From Paraburkholderia adhaesiva (GTDB taxonomy: Bacteria > Pseudomonadota > Gammaproteobacteria > Burkholderiales > Burkholderiaceae), in assembly GCF_021390575.1 (NCBI RefSeq), contig NZ_JAJEJQ010000001.1:2456501-2520500 (forward strand): DNA of 64,000 bases, given 5' to 3'. How positions within the stretch are numbered: position 1 is the stretch's first letter; every line of letters begins with the position of its first letter. This document shows positions 50,211-60,304 of the stretch, piece by piece. Position numbers and translations under genes: made by a program. Below the pieces are notes generated by a model. It was given only the letters and a program-made list of their open reading frames with translations. It made no database searches and was not told the DNA's origin.

Positions 50211-50228
50211 CCCGATCCATGGATCGGG
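50211..50228. repeat. Perfect 18-base palindrome CCCGATCCATGGATCGGG
   Basis: A perfectly self-complementary 18-mer lies four bases beyond the far end of the ispH terminator hairpin (minus-strand orientation). It could extrude as a hairpin or bind a dimeric protein. Confidence 0.9.
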
Positions 50229-50232
50229 TGGC

Positions 50233-50260
50233 AAAAAAAAGCGCGCCGGTGGCGCGCTTT
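50233..50260 (-). terminator. Terminator of the fkpB-ispH operon
   Basis: GCGCGCC-GGT-GGCGCGC forms a stem, and on the minus strand it is followed by eight T. It begins 21 bases past the ispH stop. Confidence 0.92.
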
Positions 50261-50281
50261 GTCCTTTCGAGTCGGGATGCC

Positions 50282-51244
50282 TCAGGCCGACATGCCCAGC
50301 CCTCGCGGCAACGGAAACGCGATGTTTTCCTCGATTCCGTCCAGCGCACGCACGTTGCGCACACCCAATTCGTGCAGACGCCGGATGATCTCCTGCGCAA
50401 GCGCCTCTGGCGCCGACGCACCGGCCGTCAGACCGATACGGCGCTTGCCCACCAGCCACTGCGGGTCGATCTGAGCGGGCGCATCCACCATATAGGCGGG
50501 AATACCGCGCTTCTCGGCGACTTCGCGTAGCCGGTTCGAGTTCGAGCTGTTCGGGCTGCCGACCACGATCACCACATCGCACTGGGGCGCCATGAACTTC
50601 ACTGCGTCCTGGCGATTTTGCGTCGCATAGCAGATGTCCTGCTTCTTCGGCTCGCGAATTTCAGGAAAGCGCGCCTTGAGCGCTTCGATGATTTCGGCCG
50701 CGTCGTCGACCGAGAGCGTGGTCTGCGTGACGAACGCGACGCGCGCCGGGTCGCGCAACTGCAGCGCCTCGACGTCGGCGGCATCCTCGACGAGATACAT
50801 GCCCTCCGCCGCCTGGCCCATCGTGCCCTCGACTTCCGGGTGTCCCTTGTGGCCGATCATCACGATGTCGAGGCCCTCGTCGCGCATCTTCGCGACCTCG
50901 ACGTGCACCTTGGTCACGAGCGGGCAGGTCGCGTCATAGACGCGCAGCCCTCGCGACTCGGCATCCATGCGCACCGCTTTCGATACGCCGTGCGCACTGA
51001 AAATGACCGTGCTGCCGGACGGCACTTCATCGAGCTGCTCGATGAAGATCGCCCCTTTCTTGCGCAGATCATCGACAACGTACGCGTTGTGAACGATCTC
51101 GTGGCGCACATAGATAGGTGCGCCGTGCAACTGGATCGCACGCTCGACGATCTCGATGGCGCGGTCAACGCCGGCACAGAAACCGCGCGGCTGCGCGAGC
51201 AGGATTTCTGCGTCGGCGCTAAGGGACGTGTCCGTGTAACTCAT
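50282..51244 (-). CDS. ispH: 4-hydroxy-3-methylbut-2-enyl diphosphate reductase
   Basis: A 320-residue [4Fe-4S] enzyme of the non-mevalonate isoprenoid pathway (LytB) that produces IPP and DMAPP. The three cluster cysteines are in [36 protein letters not shown] and [17 protein letters not shown]. The conserved substrate residues HEIVHN and [15 protein letters not shown] are present, and [18 protein letters not shown] follows. It is the second gene after fkpB with a four-base gap, as in many beta- and gamma-proteobacteria. Confidence 0.97.
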   Translation of the reverse strand: MSYTDTSLSADAEILLAQPRGFCAGVDRAIEIVERAIQLHGAPIYVRHEIVHNAYVVDDLRKKGAIFIEQLDEVPSGSTVIFSAHGVSKAVRMDAESRGLRVYDATCPLVTKVHVEVAKMRDEGLDIVMIGHKGHPEVEGTMGQAAEGMYLVEDAADVEALQLRDPARVAFVTQTTLSVDDAAEIIEALKARFPEIREPKKQDICYATQNRQDAVKFMAPQCDVVIVVGSPNSSNSNRLREVAEKRGIPAYMVDAPAQIDPQWLVGKRRIGLTAGASAPEALAQEIIRRLHELGVRNVRALDGIEENIAFPLPRGLGMSA

Positions 51245-51248
51245 GGGC

Positions 51249-51704
51249 TTACAGGATTCCGATGATTTTCACTTCGAACGCAACCGCCTGGCCTGCGAGC
51301 GGGTGGTTGAAATCGAACAGTGCAGAGGTCTCGTTGACCTCCTTGAGCACGCCGGCATAGCGGCCGCCGTCGGGTGCATTGAATTCAATCAGGTCGCCGG
51401 GGTTGAATTCGTCACCCACCATGCCGTTCTCGCGCAGCGTTGCAAGCGAGACGCGCTGGACCAGGTCTGGATTGCGTTGACCGAACGCCACGCCCTGCTC
51501 TAGCTGAAAGGTCGAGTGGTGCCCCACCTTCAGGCCCAGCAAAATATCTTCCAGCGGCGGCGAAAGCTGCCCGGCGCCGAGCATCAGCGTGGCCGGCCGC
51601 TCGGAAAACGTGTTGACGAGTTCCGTGCCATCGGCAAGCGCGAGCCGATAGTGCAACGTTACGTGGGAGTCGGGTTTCACCTCGGAGATATCGATGATGC
51701 TCAT
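51249..51704 (-). CDS. fkpB: FKBP-type peptidyl-prolyl cis-trans isomerase (SlpA/FkpB)
   Basis: A 151-residue isomerase and chaperone of the SlyD-like group. It begins [20 protein letters not shown], with [20 protein letters not shown] and [18 protein letters not shown] wording ([20 protein letters not shown]). The insert-in-flap domain and the [17 protein letters not shown] ending are characteristic. It sits before ispH, the usual order. The start was chosen as the first family-like ATG. Confidence 0.94.
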   Translation of the reverse strand: MSIIDISEVKPDSHVTLHYRLALADGTELVNTFSERPATLMLGAGQLSPPLEDILLGLKVGHHSTFQLEQGVAFGQRNPDLVQRVSLATLRENGMVGDEFNPGDLIEFNAPDGGRYAGVLKEVNETSALFDFNHPLAGQAVAFEVKIIGIL

Positions 51705-51890
51705 GCGGTACTCATTTTCATCTGGTCGCGCCCCAAGGCGCACGCGCCATGAGGCGCCAGCCCGGCTGCGGTGACGCAGCCGCAAAGTCACTATTGTAAG
51801 CCACATATCCGGGGCGGTTGGGACGTGTGTACGAACGGCCGCAGCACGGCCGCCGCACCGCGCGTTCCGGGCCGCTCCATGGAGGTCACG

Positions 51891-52664
51891 ATGCTGGAAG
51901 CAGCCTGCGCGAAGCCAGACTGGCGAGGCGCGGAAATCCTGAACGGTACCGTTCCCGCCATACCCGCAGCGAGACGCCCACGAACCAGCGCCGTGGACGC
52001 TGCGGCACGTTACCGCGGTATGCCGCGGGAACGGCTGCGCGCGTTCGGACCAGGTGCACTCTCCAACATTGAGTTGCTCGCCTTGCTGCTCGGTTCCGGC
52101 TTGCCGGGTCATGATGTCTTCGACGTCGCACGCTCGCTGCTTGAGCATTTTGGTTCGTTGCGCGTGATGCTCAACGCGCAACGCGAGGAATTCGATGGGC
52201 TGCGCGGCATCGGCGACGCGAAAGGCGCCAAGCTGCTCGCGGTGTTCGAACTGGCCCGGCGCGCACTGGCCGAGCAACTGGACGACAAACCTCTCGTGGA
52301 CACGCCCGGCGCCGTAGAAGACTATCTGCGCCTGCAGATCGGCGCCCGCCCCTACGAAGTGTTCGTCTGCCTCTATCTGGACATACGCCATCGCCTGATC
52401 CGCGCCGAAGAAAGCTCCCGCGGCTCGCTCACGCGCATGGTGGTGTATCCTCGCGAAATCGTGCGGCGCGCTCTGATGCTCAACGCCGCGAGCCTGATCG
52501 TCGCGCACAACCACCCTTCCGGGGCGGTGCACCCGAGCGCGAGCGACCAGCGCCTCACGCGGGTTCTGCGCGAAACGCTCACGCTCGTCGAAGTCCAGTT
52601 GATCGATCATCTCGTGATCGGCGCGCGCGATACCTACTCGTTTGCCCGCAACGGCTGGAACTGA
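51891..52664 (+). CDS. radC: RadC family JAB1/MPN-domain protein
   Basis: A 257-residue protein. An N-terminal helix-hairpin-helix-like region ([20 protein letters not shown], then [20 protein letters not shown]) precedes the metal-binding JAMM domain with [17 protein letters not shown], whose histidines and aspartate ligate zinc. The historical DNA-repair link is not supported biochemically, and the function is uncertain. The start was chosen for GGAGG five bases upstream. In-frame ATGs at 51879 and 52020 are alternatives. Confidence 0.9.
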   Translation: MLEAACAKPDWRGAEILNGTVPAIPAARRPRTSAVDAAARYRGMPRERLRAFGPGALSNIELLALLLGSGLPGHDVFDVARSLLEHFGSLRVMLNAQREEFDGLRGIGDAKGAKLLAVFELARRALAEQLDDKPLVDTPGAVEDYLRLQIGARPYEVFVCLYLDIRHRLIRAEESSRGSLTRMVVYPREIVRRALMLNAASLIVAHNHPSGAVHPSASDQRLTRVLRETLTLVEVQLIDHLVIGARDTYSFARNGWN

Positions 52665-52723
52665 CAGGCATCCGCAGGGCGCAGTACAGCCGCAGTACCA
52701 CTTCACCGATGCGCAAAATGAGT

Positions 52724-52753
52724 TTGATTTTCCTGCTCTTTTTCTGCTAGAAT
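52724..52753 (+). promoter_or_regulatory. Promoter of rpmB-rpmG
   Basis: TTGATT (52724-52729) and TAGAAT (52748-52753) are spaced by 18 bases. The leader to rpmB is about 170 bases. Confidence 0.55.
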
Positions 52754-52927
52754 TACGGTTTGCCTATTTCCACCCCTGTTTCCGAAGCCCTTCAAGGCGT
52801 TCCAGGTGGGAAAATGTGCCGGGTTCGAGGTTGTCTCTCATCCATACGTGAGTTTCTCTTGCCCGTCATGTCTTGCCTGGGAAACTTCGATGGCCCTCGA
52901 ACTCAGAATTACCGTAGGAGTGCTCTC

Positions 52928-53161
52928 ATGGCACGAGTATGCCAAGTGACTGGGAAAGCGCCGATGAGCGGCAACAACGTTTCCCACGCTAACAACAAGA
53001 CCAAGCGTCGTTTTCTCCCGAACCTGCAGAACCGCCGTTTCTGGGTTGAAAGCGAAAACCGTTGGGTGCGTCTGCGCATCTCCAACGCAGGCCTGCGCCT
53101 GATCGACAAGAACGGTATCGACTCCGTGCTCGCAGACCTGCGCGCACGCGGCGAAATCTAA
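52928..53161 (+). CDS. rpmB: 50S ribosomal protein L28
   Basis: A 77-residue ribosomal protein, [20 protein letters not shown], then [20 protein letters not shown] and a late [16 protein letters not shown]. It matches the family over its full length. rpmG follows ten bases later, the conserved pair. Confidence 0.98.
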   Translation: MARVCQVTGKAPMSGNNVSHANNKTKRRFLPNLQNRRFWVESENRWVRLRISNAGLRLIDKNGIDSVLADLRARGEI

Positions 53162-53171
53162 GGAGTAAATC

Positions 53172-53339
53172 ATGGCCAAGGGCGTCCGCGACAAGATCAA
53201 GCTGGAATCGACTGCAGGTACGGGTCACTTCTACACGACCACGAAGAACAAGCGCAACATGCCGGAAAAGATGTCGATCAAGAAGTTCGACCCGGTTGTG
53301 CGCAAGCACGTCGAGTACAAGGAAACCAAGATCAAGTAA
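53172..53339 (+). CDS. rpmG: 50S ribosomal protein L33
   Basis: A 55-residue ribosomal protein beginning [20 protein letters not shown], with [17 protein letters not shown]. It lacks the CxxC zinc pairs of some L33 forms, so it is the zinc-independent type. A GGAG ribosome-binding site lies seven bases before the ATG. Confidence 0.98.
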   Translation: MAKGVRDKIKLESTAGTGHFYTTTKNKRNMPEKMSIKKFDPVVRKHVEYKETKIK

Positions 53340-53370
53340 CTTGATCTGCTTCCGAGCCTGACGAAGACCG

Positions 53371-53404
53371 AAAACCCCGCATTCGTGCGGGGTTTTTCTT
53401 TTTT
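53371..53404 (+). terminator. Terminator of rpmB-rpmG
   Basis: AACCCCGCA-TTCG-TGCGGGGTT with a UUCG loop is followed by a T-rich tract. Confidence 0.93.
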
Positions 53405-53537
53405 CGCGGCCGGCAAGACACCTTTGCCCATCTGGACTTTCATGCTGCTTTTCCTTCGGTCACCGTTCGGAGTATGCTTCCCGCTTCGTCGGCCGCACCG
53501 CGCGCCGCAGTAGAACAAGAGATGGAGAAGCAGGACC

Positions 53538-55139
53538 ATGAATTTTGATGTTGCGATCGTCGGTAGCGGGCTCGCTGGCTTGAGCGTCGCGCTGAACCTC
53601 GCCGACACGCGGCGCGTCGTCGTGATCGCGAAGCGCGCTGCATCCGAAGGTGCGAGCGATCGCGCGCAAGGCGGCATCGCCGCTGTGCTCGATTCGGCCG
53701 ACAGCGTGGAGAACCATGTCGGCGACACGCTCGTCGCTGGCGGCGGTCTGTGCGACGAAGGCGCAACGCGCTTTATCGTCGAGCATGGCCGCGCGGCCAT
53801 CGAGTGGCTGATCCAGCAGGACGTGCCGTTCACGAAGGACGCCGCCGCCGAACTGGGCTTTCACCTGACGCGCGAAGGCGGCCACAGCCATCGCCGCATC
53901 ATCCACGCCGCAGACGCGACGGGTCATGCCGTGTTGCAGACGCTCATCGAGCGCGCACGGGCGCACCCGAACATCACGATGCTCGAGGACTATCAGGCGA
54001 TCGACGTCATCACGTCCGACCGCCTCGGCTTGCCCGGGCGCCGCTGTCACGGCCTTTACGCGCTCGATCTGCAGAACGATCGCACCGTGACGATCCAGGC
54101 GCCGCACACCGTCCTCGCGACGGGCGGCGCCGGCAAGGTCTATCTCTACACGACGAATCCCGACACCGCGACCGGCGACGGCATCGCCATGGCCTGGCGC
54201 GCTGGTTGCCGCGTGGCGAACATGGAATTCATCCAGTTCCACCCCACGTGTCTTTTCCACCCGCACGCGAAGTCGTTCCTGATCTCCGAAGCCGTACGCG
54301 GCGAAGGCGGCGTGCTGCGCCTGCCCGACGGCACCCGCTTCATGCCCGCGCACGACCCGCGCGCCGAACTCGCGCCGCGCGATATCGTTGCGCGCGCGAT
54401 CGACTTCGAAATCAAGAAGCACGGCATCGACTGCGTGCATCTCGACATCAGCCACCAGCCCCCGGCTTTCCTGGAAGAACACTTTCCGACGATCCTCGCG
54501 CGCTGCCGCGAGTTCGGCATCGACATCACGAAGGAACCGATTCCCGTCGTGCCGGCCGCGCACTACACCTGCGGCGGTGTCGTGACCGACCTCGCGGGAC
54601 GCACCGATCTCGCGGGCCTCTACGCGGTCGGCGAAACGTCGTACACAGGGCTGCACGGCGCGAACCGGCTCGCGAGCAATTCGCTGCTCGAGTGTCTCGT
54701 GATTGGCCGCTCGGCGGCAGACGCGATCGAGGCAGAAGGCTTCGGCGCTTCCGCACACGCGCCGCTGCCCGACTGGGACGAGAGCCGCGTGTCGGACTCC
54801 GACGAAGAAGTCGTCGTGGCCCACAACTGGGACGAGCTGCGCCGCCTGATGTGGAACTACGTCGGCATCGTGCGCACGGACAAGCGGCTCGAGCGCGCCC
54901 AGCACCGCATCGCCCTCTTGCGCGACGAAATTCTCGAGTACTACGCGAATTTCCGTGTGACGCGCGATCTGCTGGAACTGCGCAATCTCGTGGAAGTCGC
55001 ATCGCTGATCGTTGAAAGCGCGCGCTCGCGACGCGAGAGTCGCGGGCTTCACTACAGCCGTGACTGGCCGAATACGCTGCCGAAAGCCCTGCCGAGCGTT
55101 CTCTCGCCCGAGCACGTGCGCAACCGCACGGTCAACTGA
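53538..55139 (+). CDS. nadB: L-aspartate oxidase
   Basis: A 533-residue FAD enzyme, the first step of de novo NAD synthesis (aspartate to iminoaspartate). It shows the dinucleotide motif [60 protein letters not shown] wording ([17 protein letters not shown]), [35 protein letters not shown] [14 protein letters not shown], and [16 protein letters not shown]. nadC and nadA are on the opposite strand just downstream. Confidence 0.97.
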   Translation: MNFDVAIVGSGLAGLSVALNLADTRRVVVIAKRAASEGASDRAQGGIAAVLDSADSVENHVGDTLVAGGGLCDEGATRFIVEHGRAAIEWLIQQDVPFTKDAAAELGFHLTREGGHSHRRIIHAADATGHAVLQTLIERARAHPNITMLEDYQAIDVITSDRLGLPGRRCHGLYALDLQNDRTVTIQAPHTVLATGGAGKVYLYTTNPDTATGDGIAMAWRAGCRVANMEFIQFHPTCLFHPHAKSFLISEAVRGEGGVLRLPDGTRFMPAHDPRAELAPRDIVARAIDFEIKKHGIDCVHLDISHQPPAFLEEHFPTILARCREFGIDITKEPIPVVPAAHYTCGGVVTDLAGRTDLAGLYAVGETSYTGLHGANRLASNSLLECLVIGRSAADAIEAEGFGASAHAPLPDWDESRVSDSDEEVVVAHNWDELRRLMWNYVGIVRTDKRLERAQHRIALLRDEILEYYANFRVTRDLLELRNLVEVASLIVESARSRRESRGLHYSRDWPNTLPKALPSVLSPEHVRNRTVN

Positions 55140-55160
55140 GCGCGTTAGCGCCGCAAAAGC

Positions 55161-55192
55161 AAAGGGCCGCCTCGCAAGAGGCGGCCCTTTTT
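55161..55192. terminator. Bidirectional terminator between nadB and nadC
   Basis: GGGCCGCCTC-GCAA-GAGGCGGCCC is flanked by AAA and TTTTT, a strong hairpin for the converging nad genes. Confidence 0.93.
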
Positions 55193-55211
55193 GCATTCCA
55201 GTCGCGTACGC

Positions 55212-56111
55212 TCAGACGATCCGCATTGAAAAGTCGGTGGCGCGCACGTCCTTCGTCAGTGCACCGATTGAAATGCGGTCGACGCCCGTTTCGGCGATCG
55301 CGCGCACGGTGTCGAAATTCACGCCGCCCGAGCCTTCCAGCACCGCGCGGCCGGCCGTGAGCCGCACCGCTTCGCGCATCGTGTCGATCGCCAAGTTGTC
55401 GAGCAGGATCGACTTTGCGCCGTGTGCGAGCGCTTCATCGAGTTCAGCGAGCGTCTCCACTTCGATCTGGATCGGCACGCCTGCGTTCAGTGCGAGCGCG
55501 GCATCCATCGCGGCGCGCACGCCACCTGCGGCAGCGATGTGGTTTTCCTTGATGAGGATCCCGTCATAAAGCGCGAGCCGCTGGTTCGCACCGCCGCCCA
55601 CGCGTACCGCGTACTTCTGCGCGAGACGCAGGCCTGGCAGCGTCTTGCGCGTGTCGACGATGCGTGCCTGCGTGTGCGCGATCGCGTCCACATAGCGGCG
55701 CGTCGCGCTCGCCACACCCGAAAGCATCTGCAGGAAGTTCATGGCGCTGCGCTCGGCGGTGAGCAACGCACGCGCCGGGCCGCGCAGCGAGCAGACCGTC
55801 GAGTCGACGCTCATGCGATCACCTTCGCGATAGTGCCAGCGCACTTCGATGCGCGGATCGACGCCGCGCACCACGCCGTCGAACCACAGCACGCCGCACA
55901 GCACCGCTTCCTCGCGCACGATGATGCGCGCGTCACGCATTTCGTCGGCGGGGACCAGGCGGCCCGTTTCATCGCCGGTGCCAATATCTTCCGCCAGCGC
56001 CTCGGCCACGTTGCGCGCTATCGCGGCATCGAGCGCTGCACCGTACTGCGCACGTACCTCGGCCAGCAACGGCGACGCCGCCTCAACGCCGATCAGCTCC
56101 ATCGCACCCAT
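55212..56111 (-). CDS. nadC: Nicotinate-nucleotide pyrophosphorylase (quinolinate phosphoribosyltransferase)
   Basis: A 299-residue type II phosphoribosyltransferase that turns quinolinate and PRPP into nicotinate mononucleotide. Motifs are EDIGTGDETGRLVPADEMRD, LLTAERSAMNFLQMLSGVAS, VDTRKTLPGLRLAQKYAVRV, GGGANQRLALYDGILIKENH and LEGSGGVNFDTVRAIAETGV. It starts immediately after the nadA stop. Confidence 0.96.
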   Translation of the reverse strand: MGAMELIGVEAASPLLAEVRAQYGAALDAAIARNVAEALAEDIGTGDETGRLVPADEMRDARIIVREEAVLCGVLWFDGVVRGVDPRIEVRWHYREGDRMSVDSTVCSLRGPARALLTAERSAMNFLQMLSGVASATRRYVDAIAHTQARIVDTRKTLPGLRLAQKYAVRVGGGANQRLALYDGILIKENHIAAAGGVRAAMDAALALNAGVPIQIEVETLAELDEALAHGAKSILLDNLAIDTMREAVRLTAGRAVLEGSGGVNFDTVRAIAETGVDRISIGALTKDVRATDFSMRIV

Positions 56112-57242
56112 TTACGCCGCCCCCACATTTGAGAAAAGTGCGCCATCGCGCGCGAGGTCACCGCTCGCCTGCACGCGGCGCTTGTGCTCGGCCGCGAACG
56201 CGAGCATGCGGTCGATCGGCAAGCGTGCGCGCTCGCCCAACGCGGCATCGACGAAGATCTCGTTGTGGCCACGCTCGAGCACGTCCGCGAGATTTTCGAG
56301 GCCGTTCATCGCCATCCACGGGCAGTGCGCGCAGCTCTTGCAGGTGGCGCTGTTGCCGGCCGTGGGGGCCTCGATGAAGGTCTTGCCCGGAGCGGCGAGG
56401 CGCATCTTGTGCAGAATGCCGAGGTCGGTCGCGACGATGAAACGCGTGGCATCGAGCTTCACGGCCGCGTCGATCAGCTGCGTGGTCGAGCCGACTACGT
56501 CGGCCAGCGCGACGACGCCCGCCGGCGACTCGGGATGCACGAGCACCTTCGCGTCCGGATACTCGGCGCGCAGCAAATCGAGTTCAATGCCCTTGAACTC
56601 GTCGTGCACGAGGCACGAACCCTGCCACATCAGCATGTCGGCGCCGGTTTTCTCCTGGATATAGCCGCCGAGATGACGGTCCGGTGCCCAAAGGATCTTC
56701 TCGCCCTTCGCGTGCAGGTGCGCGACGATCTCGAGACCGATCGACGAGGTCACCATCCAGTCGGCGCGCGCCTTCACTGCGGCGCTCGTGTTCGCATAGA
56801 CGACGACGGTGCGGTCCGGATGCTCGTCGCAGAACGCGGAAAATTCGTCGATGGGGCAGCCGAGGTCGAGCGAGCAAGTCGCGTCCAAATCCGGCATCAG
56901 GATGCGCTTATTCGGACTCAGGATCTTCGCGGTCTCGCCCATGAAGCGCACGCCCGCCACGACGAGCGTCTGCGCGTCGTGATCGCGGCCAAAGCGCGCC
57001 ATTTCGAGCGAATCGGCAACGCAACCGCCGGTTTCGTCCGCCAGCTCCTGCAATTCAGGATCGACGTAATAGTGCGCGACGAGCACCGCCTTCTCTCGCT
57101 TGAGTAGCGCGCGGATGCGCTCTTTCAATGCAACGCGCTGTGCCGCGGACGGCGCATCGGGCACGCGTGCCCAAGCCTGTCCGACGCTGCAGACGGTGCC
57201 CTGCGGGCGGTCATATTCGACCTTCCTGATCACCTGATTCAT
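56112..57242 (-). CDS. nadA: Quinolinate synthase A
   Basis: A 376-residue [4Fe-4S] enzyme that condenses iminoaspartate and dihydroxyacetone phosphate to quinolinate. Conserved blocks include [40 protein letters not shown], the cluster cysteines in [21 protein letters not shown] and [20 protein letters not shown]. The start [15 protein letters not shown] has an AGAGGA ribosome-binding site. It is co-transcribed with nadC. Confidence 0.97.
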   Translation of the reverse strand: MNQVIRKVEYDRPQGTVCSVGQAWARVPDAPSAAQRVALKERIRALLKREKAVLVAHYYVDPELQELADETGGCVADSLEMARFGRDHDAQTLVVAGVRFMGETAKILSPNKRILMPDLDATCSLDLGCPIDEFSAFCDEHPDRTVVVYANTSAAVKARADWMVTSSIGLEIVAHLHAKGEKILWAPDRHLGGYIQEKTGADMLMWQGSCLVHDEFKGIELDLLRAEYPDAKVLVHPESPAGVVALADVVGSTTQLIDAAVKLDATRFIVATDLGILHKMRLAAPGKTFIEAPTAGNSATCKSCAHCPWMAMNGLENLADVLERGHNEIFVDAALGERARLPIDRMLAFAAEHKRRVQASGDLARDGALFSNVGAA

Positions 57243-57289
57243 GATGTCCTCTGTCGACCCTGGATAGCGCTTTAGCTGTCGGCCGGAAC

Positions 57290-57408
57290 TCAGTGCTTTG
57301 GCACTGACTCCGCGCCCATGCAGAGCGCTTCCTCTGGTCCCATGCAAGTTCGTTGCTGCCTGCCGCCTGGCCGCAGAAAACCCCTGCAAACAGCGCAGGT
57401 TTTCGCGG
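57290..57408 (-). other. Structured leader of nadA with a 17-codon ORF
   Basis: On the minus strand, reading toward nadA, there is first a hairpin at 57408-57371 (three paired blocks, CCGC, GAAAAC and CCTGC, with small bulges). A short frame [17 protein letters not shown] then runs 57343-57290 and ends in a TGA that is part of a 7-base stem (TCAGTGC-TTTG-GCACTGA, 57290-57307). There is no T-tract, so attenuation is not obvious. The meaning is unknown. Confidence 0.4.
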
Positions 57409-57416
57409 CCCCAAAA

Positions 57417-57442
57417 GAAAAACCCCGCCAGCGCGGGGTTTT
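57417..57442 (-). terminator. Terminator of the desaturase gene
   Basis: On the minus strand AACCCCGC-GCTG-GCGGGGTT forms a stem and is followed by TTTCTTTT. It lies 37 bases past the stop of the desaturase gene. Confidence 0.88.
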
Positions 57443-57478
57443 GTGACGTACCTGAATTCTAATTGATTTTCTAACGTC

Positions 57479-58675
57479 TCATGCGTAGCGGCGAAGGCGC
57501 GAAGCAAATTCCTGGAGCGCCTGGATACCGCTTTGCTCGGCACGATGACACCAATCCTGCAGCTGCGTGAGTAGTTGTTCGCGCGAGGCGCTCGAACGCT
57601 CCCAGATCGCCGCGAGCTCGTTACGCAGTTCGATGAACGTGCGCAGCTTCTGGCTGTTCGCGAAAATCTGCGGAAGCTGGCGCTTCTGCGGCTCGTCCAG
57701 GTTCGCTTCATCCTTGTCGAACCACTTGCGCGCGCCGCGCATCAACTGGTACTTCTCGCGCGCGCCGGCTTCCTTCAGGTGCGCGAGCTCCTGGCGATAC
57801 GCCTGCTTCACGGCCTTGGCGTAACGCGCCATCACTTCGTAGCGATTCGACAGCACGGCCTGCAGCGTTTCCTGGTCGAGCACGAGCTTGCCCTGAGTGA
57901 GACGCGGCGACGGCGCGACCTTCTTGACCTTGGCCAGCCCGACGGATTGCATCATCCGGATATACATCCAGCCAATGTCGAACTCGTACCACTTGTTCGA
58001 GAATTTCGCGGAAGTCGCGAACGTGTGGTGGTTATTGTGCATTTCCTCGCCACCGATGATGATGCCGATCGGGAACAGGTTCGTGCTGGCGTCCGCGTAA
58101 TTGAAGTTGCGATAACCCCAGAAGTGGCCAATACCGTTGACGACGCCTGCCGCCCAGAACGGAATCCACGCCATCTGAATGGCCCACACGGTCAGCCCGA
58201 CCGCGCCGAAGAGCGCGACGTCGATCACCATCATCATGCTCACGCCGAGGACCGAATACTTCTTGTAGACGTTGCGCTCCATCCAGTCATCGGGCGTGCC
58301 GTGGCCGTAGCGGCGCATCGTCTCTTCGTTCTTCGCTTCCGCGCGATACAGTTCCGCACCCTGGAGCAGCACCTTCCAGATGCCGCGCGTCTGCGGGCTG
58401 TGCGGATCTTCTTCGGTTTCGCACTTCGCGTGGTGCTTGCGATGGATCGAGGCCCACTGGCCCGTGAGCATGCCGGTGGTCATCCACAGCCAGAAACGGA
58501 AGAAGTGGCTCGCGATGGGATGCAGGTCGAGCGCACGGTGCGCCTGGCAACGGTGCAGGTACACGGTCACGCCGACGATCGTGATGTGCGTGACGACGGC
58601 GACGAATAGCAGGATCTGCCACCACGAGAAATGCAACAGCCCGTGGGCCAGGAAATCGAGCAGGGAATTCAACAA
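57479..58675 (-). CDS. Membrane fatty-acid (acyl-CoA) desaturase
   Basis: A 398-residue integral-membrane di-iron desaturase (delta-9 type). The three histidine boxes are intact: HRCQAH, SIHRKHHAKCE and EEMHNNHHTF. The four-helix membrane region surrounds them. The C-terminal 130 residues are a hydrophilic extension with many Lys/Arg and helix formers (for example KKVAPSPRLTQGKL). It adjusts membrane fluidity by making unsaturated acyl chains. No partner ferredoxin gene is adjacent. Confidence 0.92.
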   Translation of the reverse strand: MLNSLLDFLAHGLLHFSWWQILLFVAVVTHITIVGVTVYLHRCQAHRALDLHPIASHFFRFWLWMTTGMLTGQWASIHRKHHAKCETEEDPHSPQTRGIWKVLLQGAELYRAEAKNEETMRRYGHGTPDDWMERNVYKKYSVLGVSMMMVIDVALFGAVGLTVWAIQMAWIPFWAAGVVNGIGHFWGYRNFNYADASTNLFPIGIIIGGEEMHNNHHTFATSAKFSNKWYEFDIGWMYIRMMQSVGLAKVKKVAPSPRLTQGKLVLDQETLQAVLSNRYEVMARYAKAVKQAYRQELAHLKEAGAREKYQLMRGARKWFDKDEANLDEPQKRQLPQIFANSQKLRTFIELRNELAAIWERSSASREQLLTQLQDWCHRAEQSGIQALQEFASRLRRYA

Positions 58676-58861
58676 GGTCTATACCCGTGGAACGAGGGAA
58701 TTCGGCAACTTCGGTTTTGCAAGGTCGCCGGAGTCAGGAAAATGAAAGCGTTGGAAACGCCTGGACGGCATTCTACTAGAACCGCTCCAAGTGTTTGTAA
58801 CAAATAGGAATTCTTTTCTATCCGCCCGCGCTCGTCAACGCAGGAATACGCGGATGCGGCG

Positions 58862-60235
58862 CTATGCTACACCGTTTTTCTGCGCCATTTTGTCGCATGC
58901 GGGCGGCTGCGTTTGCGCGTCCGGTTCCGGTGCACGAGGCGCCTCTTCCCCGCCGACGATCCGGACCTCGCGCTGCGGAAACGGAATCGAAATACCGTGT
59001 TCCTTGAAGAGACGCCAGATATTGACGTTCACGGCCGAACGCACGCCCGCCGTGCCCTTGGCGGCATCGGCAATCCAGTAACCCAGTTCGAGGTCGATGC
59101 CGTCTGCGCCGAACCCCACGAGATACGGGGTCGGAGCCGGATCGACCAGCACACGGTCCACGCCCACGGCCGCGCTGGCGAGCAGCGGCATCGCGAAATC
59201 GAGGTCCGTGTCGTAGGCGACCTGTACCGCCGCCTTCGCGTAGCCGCGCGTCAGGAATGACGACTGGTTCTGCACGACGTCGGTGATGAGCTTTTCGTTC
59301 GGAATCAGCGTCTCCACGCCGTCGAGGCCCCGCACCACCGTGTAGCGCGTGCGGATCTGCGTGACCTTGCCTGCGAGACTGCCCACGTTGATCGTGTCGC
59401 CAAGACGCAGCGAGCGGTCGATCAGGATGATGAAGCCCGACACGTAGTTGCTCGCGATCTTCTGCAGCCCGAAGCCGAGGCCGACGCCGAGCGCGCCGCC
59501 GAACACGCCCAGCACCGTGATGTCGATGCCGACAATCGAGAGGCTGAGCAGTACCGCAGCGAACATCAGCAGCGCGCGCCCGACGCGCGCGAGCACGACG
59601 CGCACGTTGGCGTCGAGGGTGGTGGCGCGCATGAGGCGGTCTTCGAGCGCCGAGCCCGCCCAGATCGCCACGACCATCGTTACGCCGACCCACAGCACGC
59701 CGCTTTCGAGAGAAAGCAGGGTGACGTGCGCGGTGCCGATACGAAAGCGCACGCTCGCCATCCAGTCGAGCACATCGTCCTGGATGCCGAGCACGGTCAG
59801 CACCATGGCGACCCAGACGACCAGCGAGACGACCTTTTCGACGATGGACAGCAGCGCGTGCGTTTCACCCTTGCTGCCGAACGCCCGTCGCGCCAGGAAG
59901 AACACGATGTAGATGAGCCCGATGCCGAGCAGCGGCACAAGCGCGAGATTGAGGAGCGACGTGTGGATGAAGTTGCTCGCGATCGCGCCTGCGATCCAGA
60001 CGCAGCCCGCGCCGATGAGCGGAAACAGGGCCTTGCTGAGACTCTCCGCGCCGAAGGGCAGCGTGCCGTAGCGCTTCTGGCGCCGCCTTTCGAGGGCACG
60101 CCGCGTGACGCGCGCGAGCACAAAGGCCACGACGAGCGCGACGACCAGCACGCCCGCCTGCCAGAGCATGACTGGCTGGCCGAAGTCGCGGAATACGCCG
60201 CCCAGCATGTGGGACAGCAAACGGTTCTCGATCAT
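58862..60235 (-). CDS. Mechanosensitive ion channel of the MscS family
   Basis: A 457-residue MscS-like channel. Several N-terminal helices precede the pore region with VLGVFGGALGVGLGFGLQKI and SNYVSGFIILIDRSLRLGDT. The beta domain follows with GLDGVETLIPNEKLITDVVQ and a C-terminal cytoplasmic domain. It should open on osmotic downshock. The C-terminus is disordered (PRAPEPDAQTQPP). Confidence 0.93.
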   Translation of the reverse strand: MIENRLLSHMLGGVFRDFGQPVMLWQAGVLVVALVVAFVLARVTRRALERRRQKRYGTLPFGAESLSKALFPLIGAGCVWIAGAIASNFIHTSLLNLALVPLLGIGLIYIVFFLARRAFGSKGETHALLSIVEKVVSLVVWVAMVLTVLGIQDDVLDWMASVRFRIGTAHVTLLSLESGVLWVGVTMVVAIWAGSALEDRLMRATTLDANVRVVLARVGRALLMFAAVLLSLSIVGIDITVLGVFGGALGVGLGFGLQKIASNYVSGFIILIDRSLRLGDTINVGSLAGKVTQIRTRYTVVRGLDGVETLIPNEKLITDVVQNQSSFLTRGYAKAAVQVAYDTDLDFAMPLLASAAVGVDRVLVDPAPTPYLVGFGADGIDLELGYWIADAAKGTAGVRSAVNVNIWRLFKEHGISIPFPQREVRIVGGEEAPRAPEPDAQTQPPACDKMAQKNGVA

Positions 60236-60304
60236 GATGCGTGTTCGCGCGCGGCCGGGCGGGCCGCGCGTTCGTACTTGTGACTAACCACTACCGGGGC
60301 GCTC

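Noticed and set aside
53750..55015. Long alternative frame inside nadB
   Set aside because: The nadB frame carries all FAD-binding and catalytic motifs. The alternative translation is Arg-rich and featureless.
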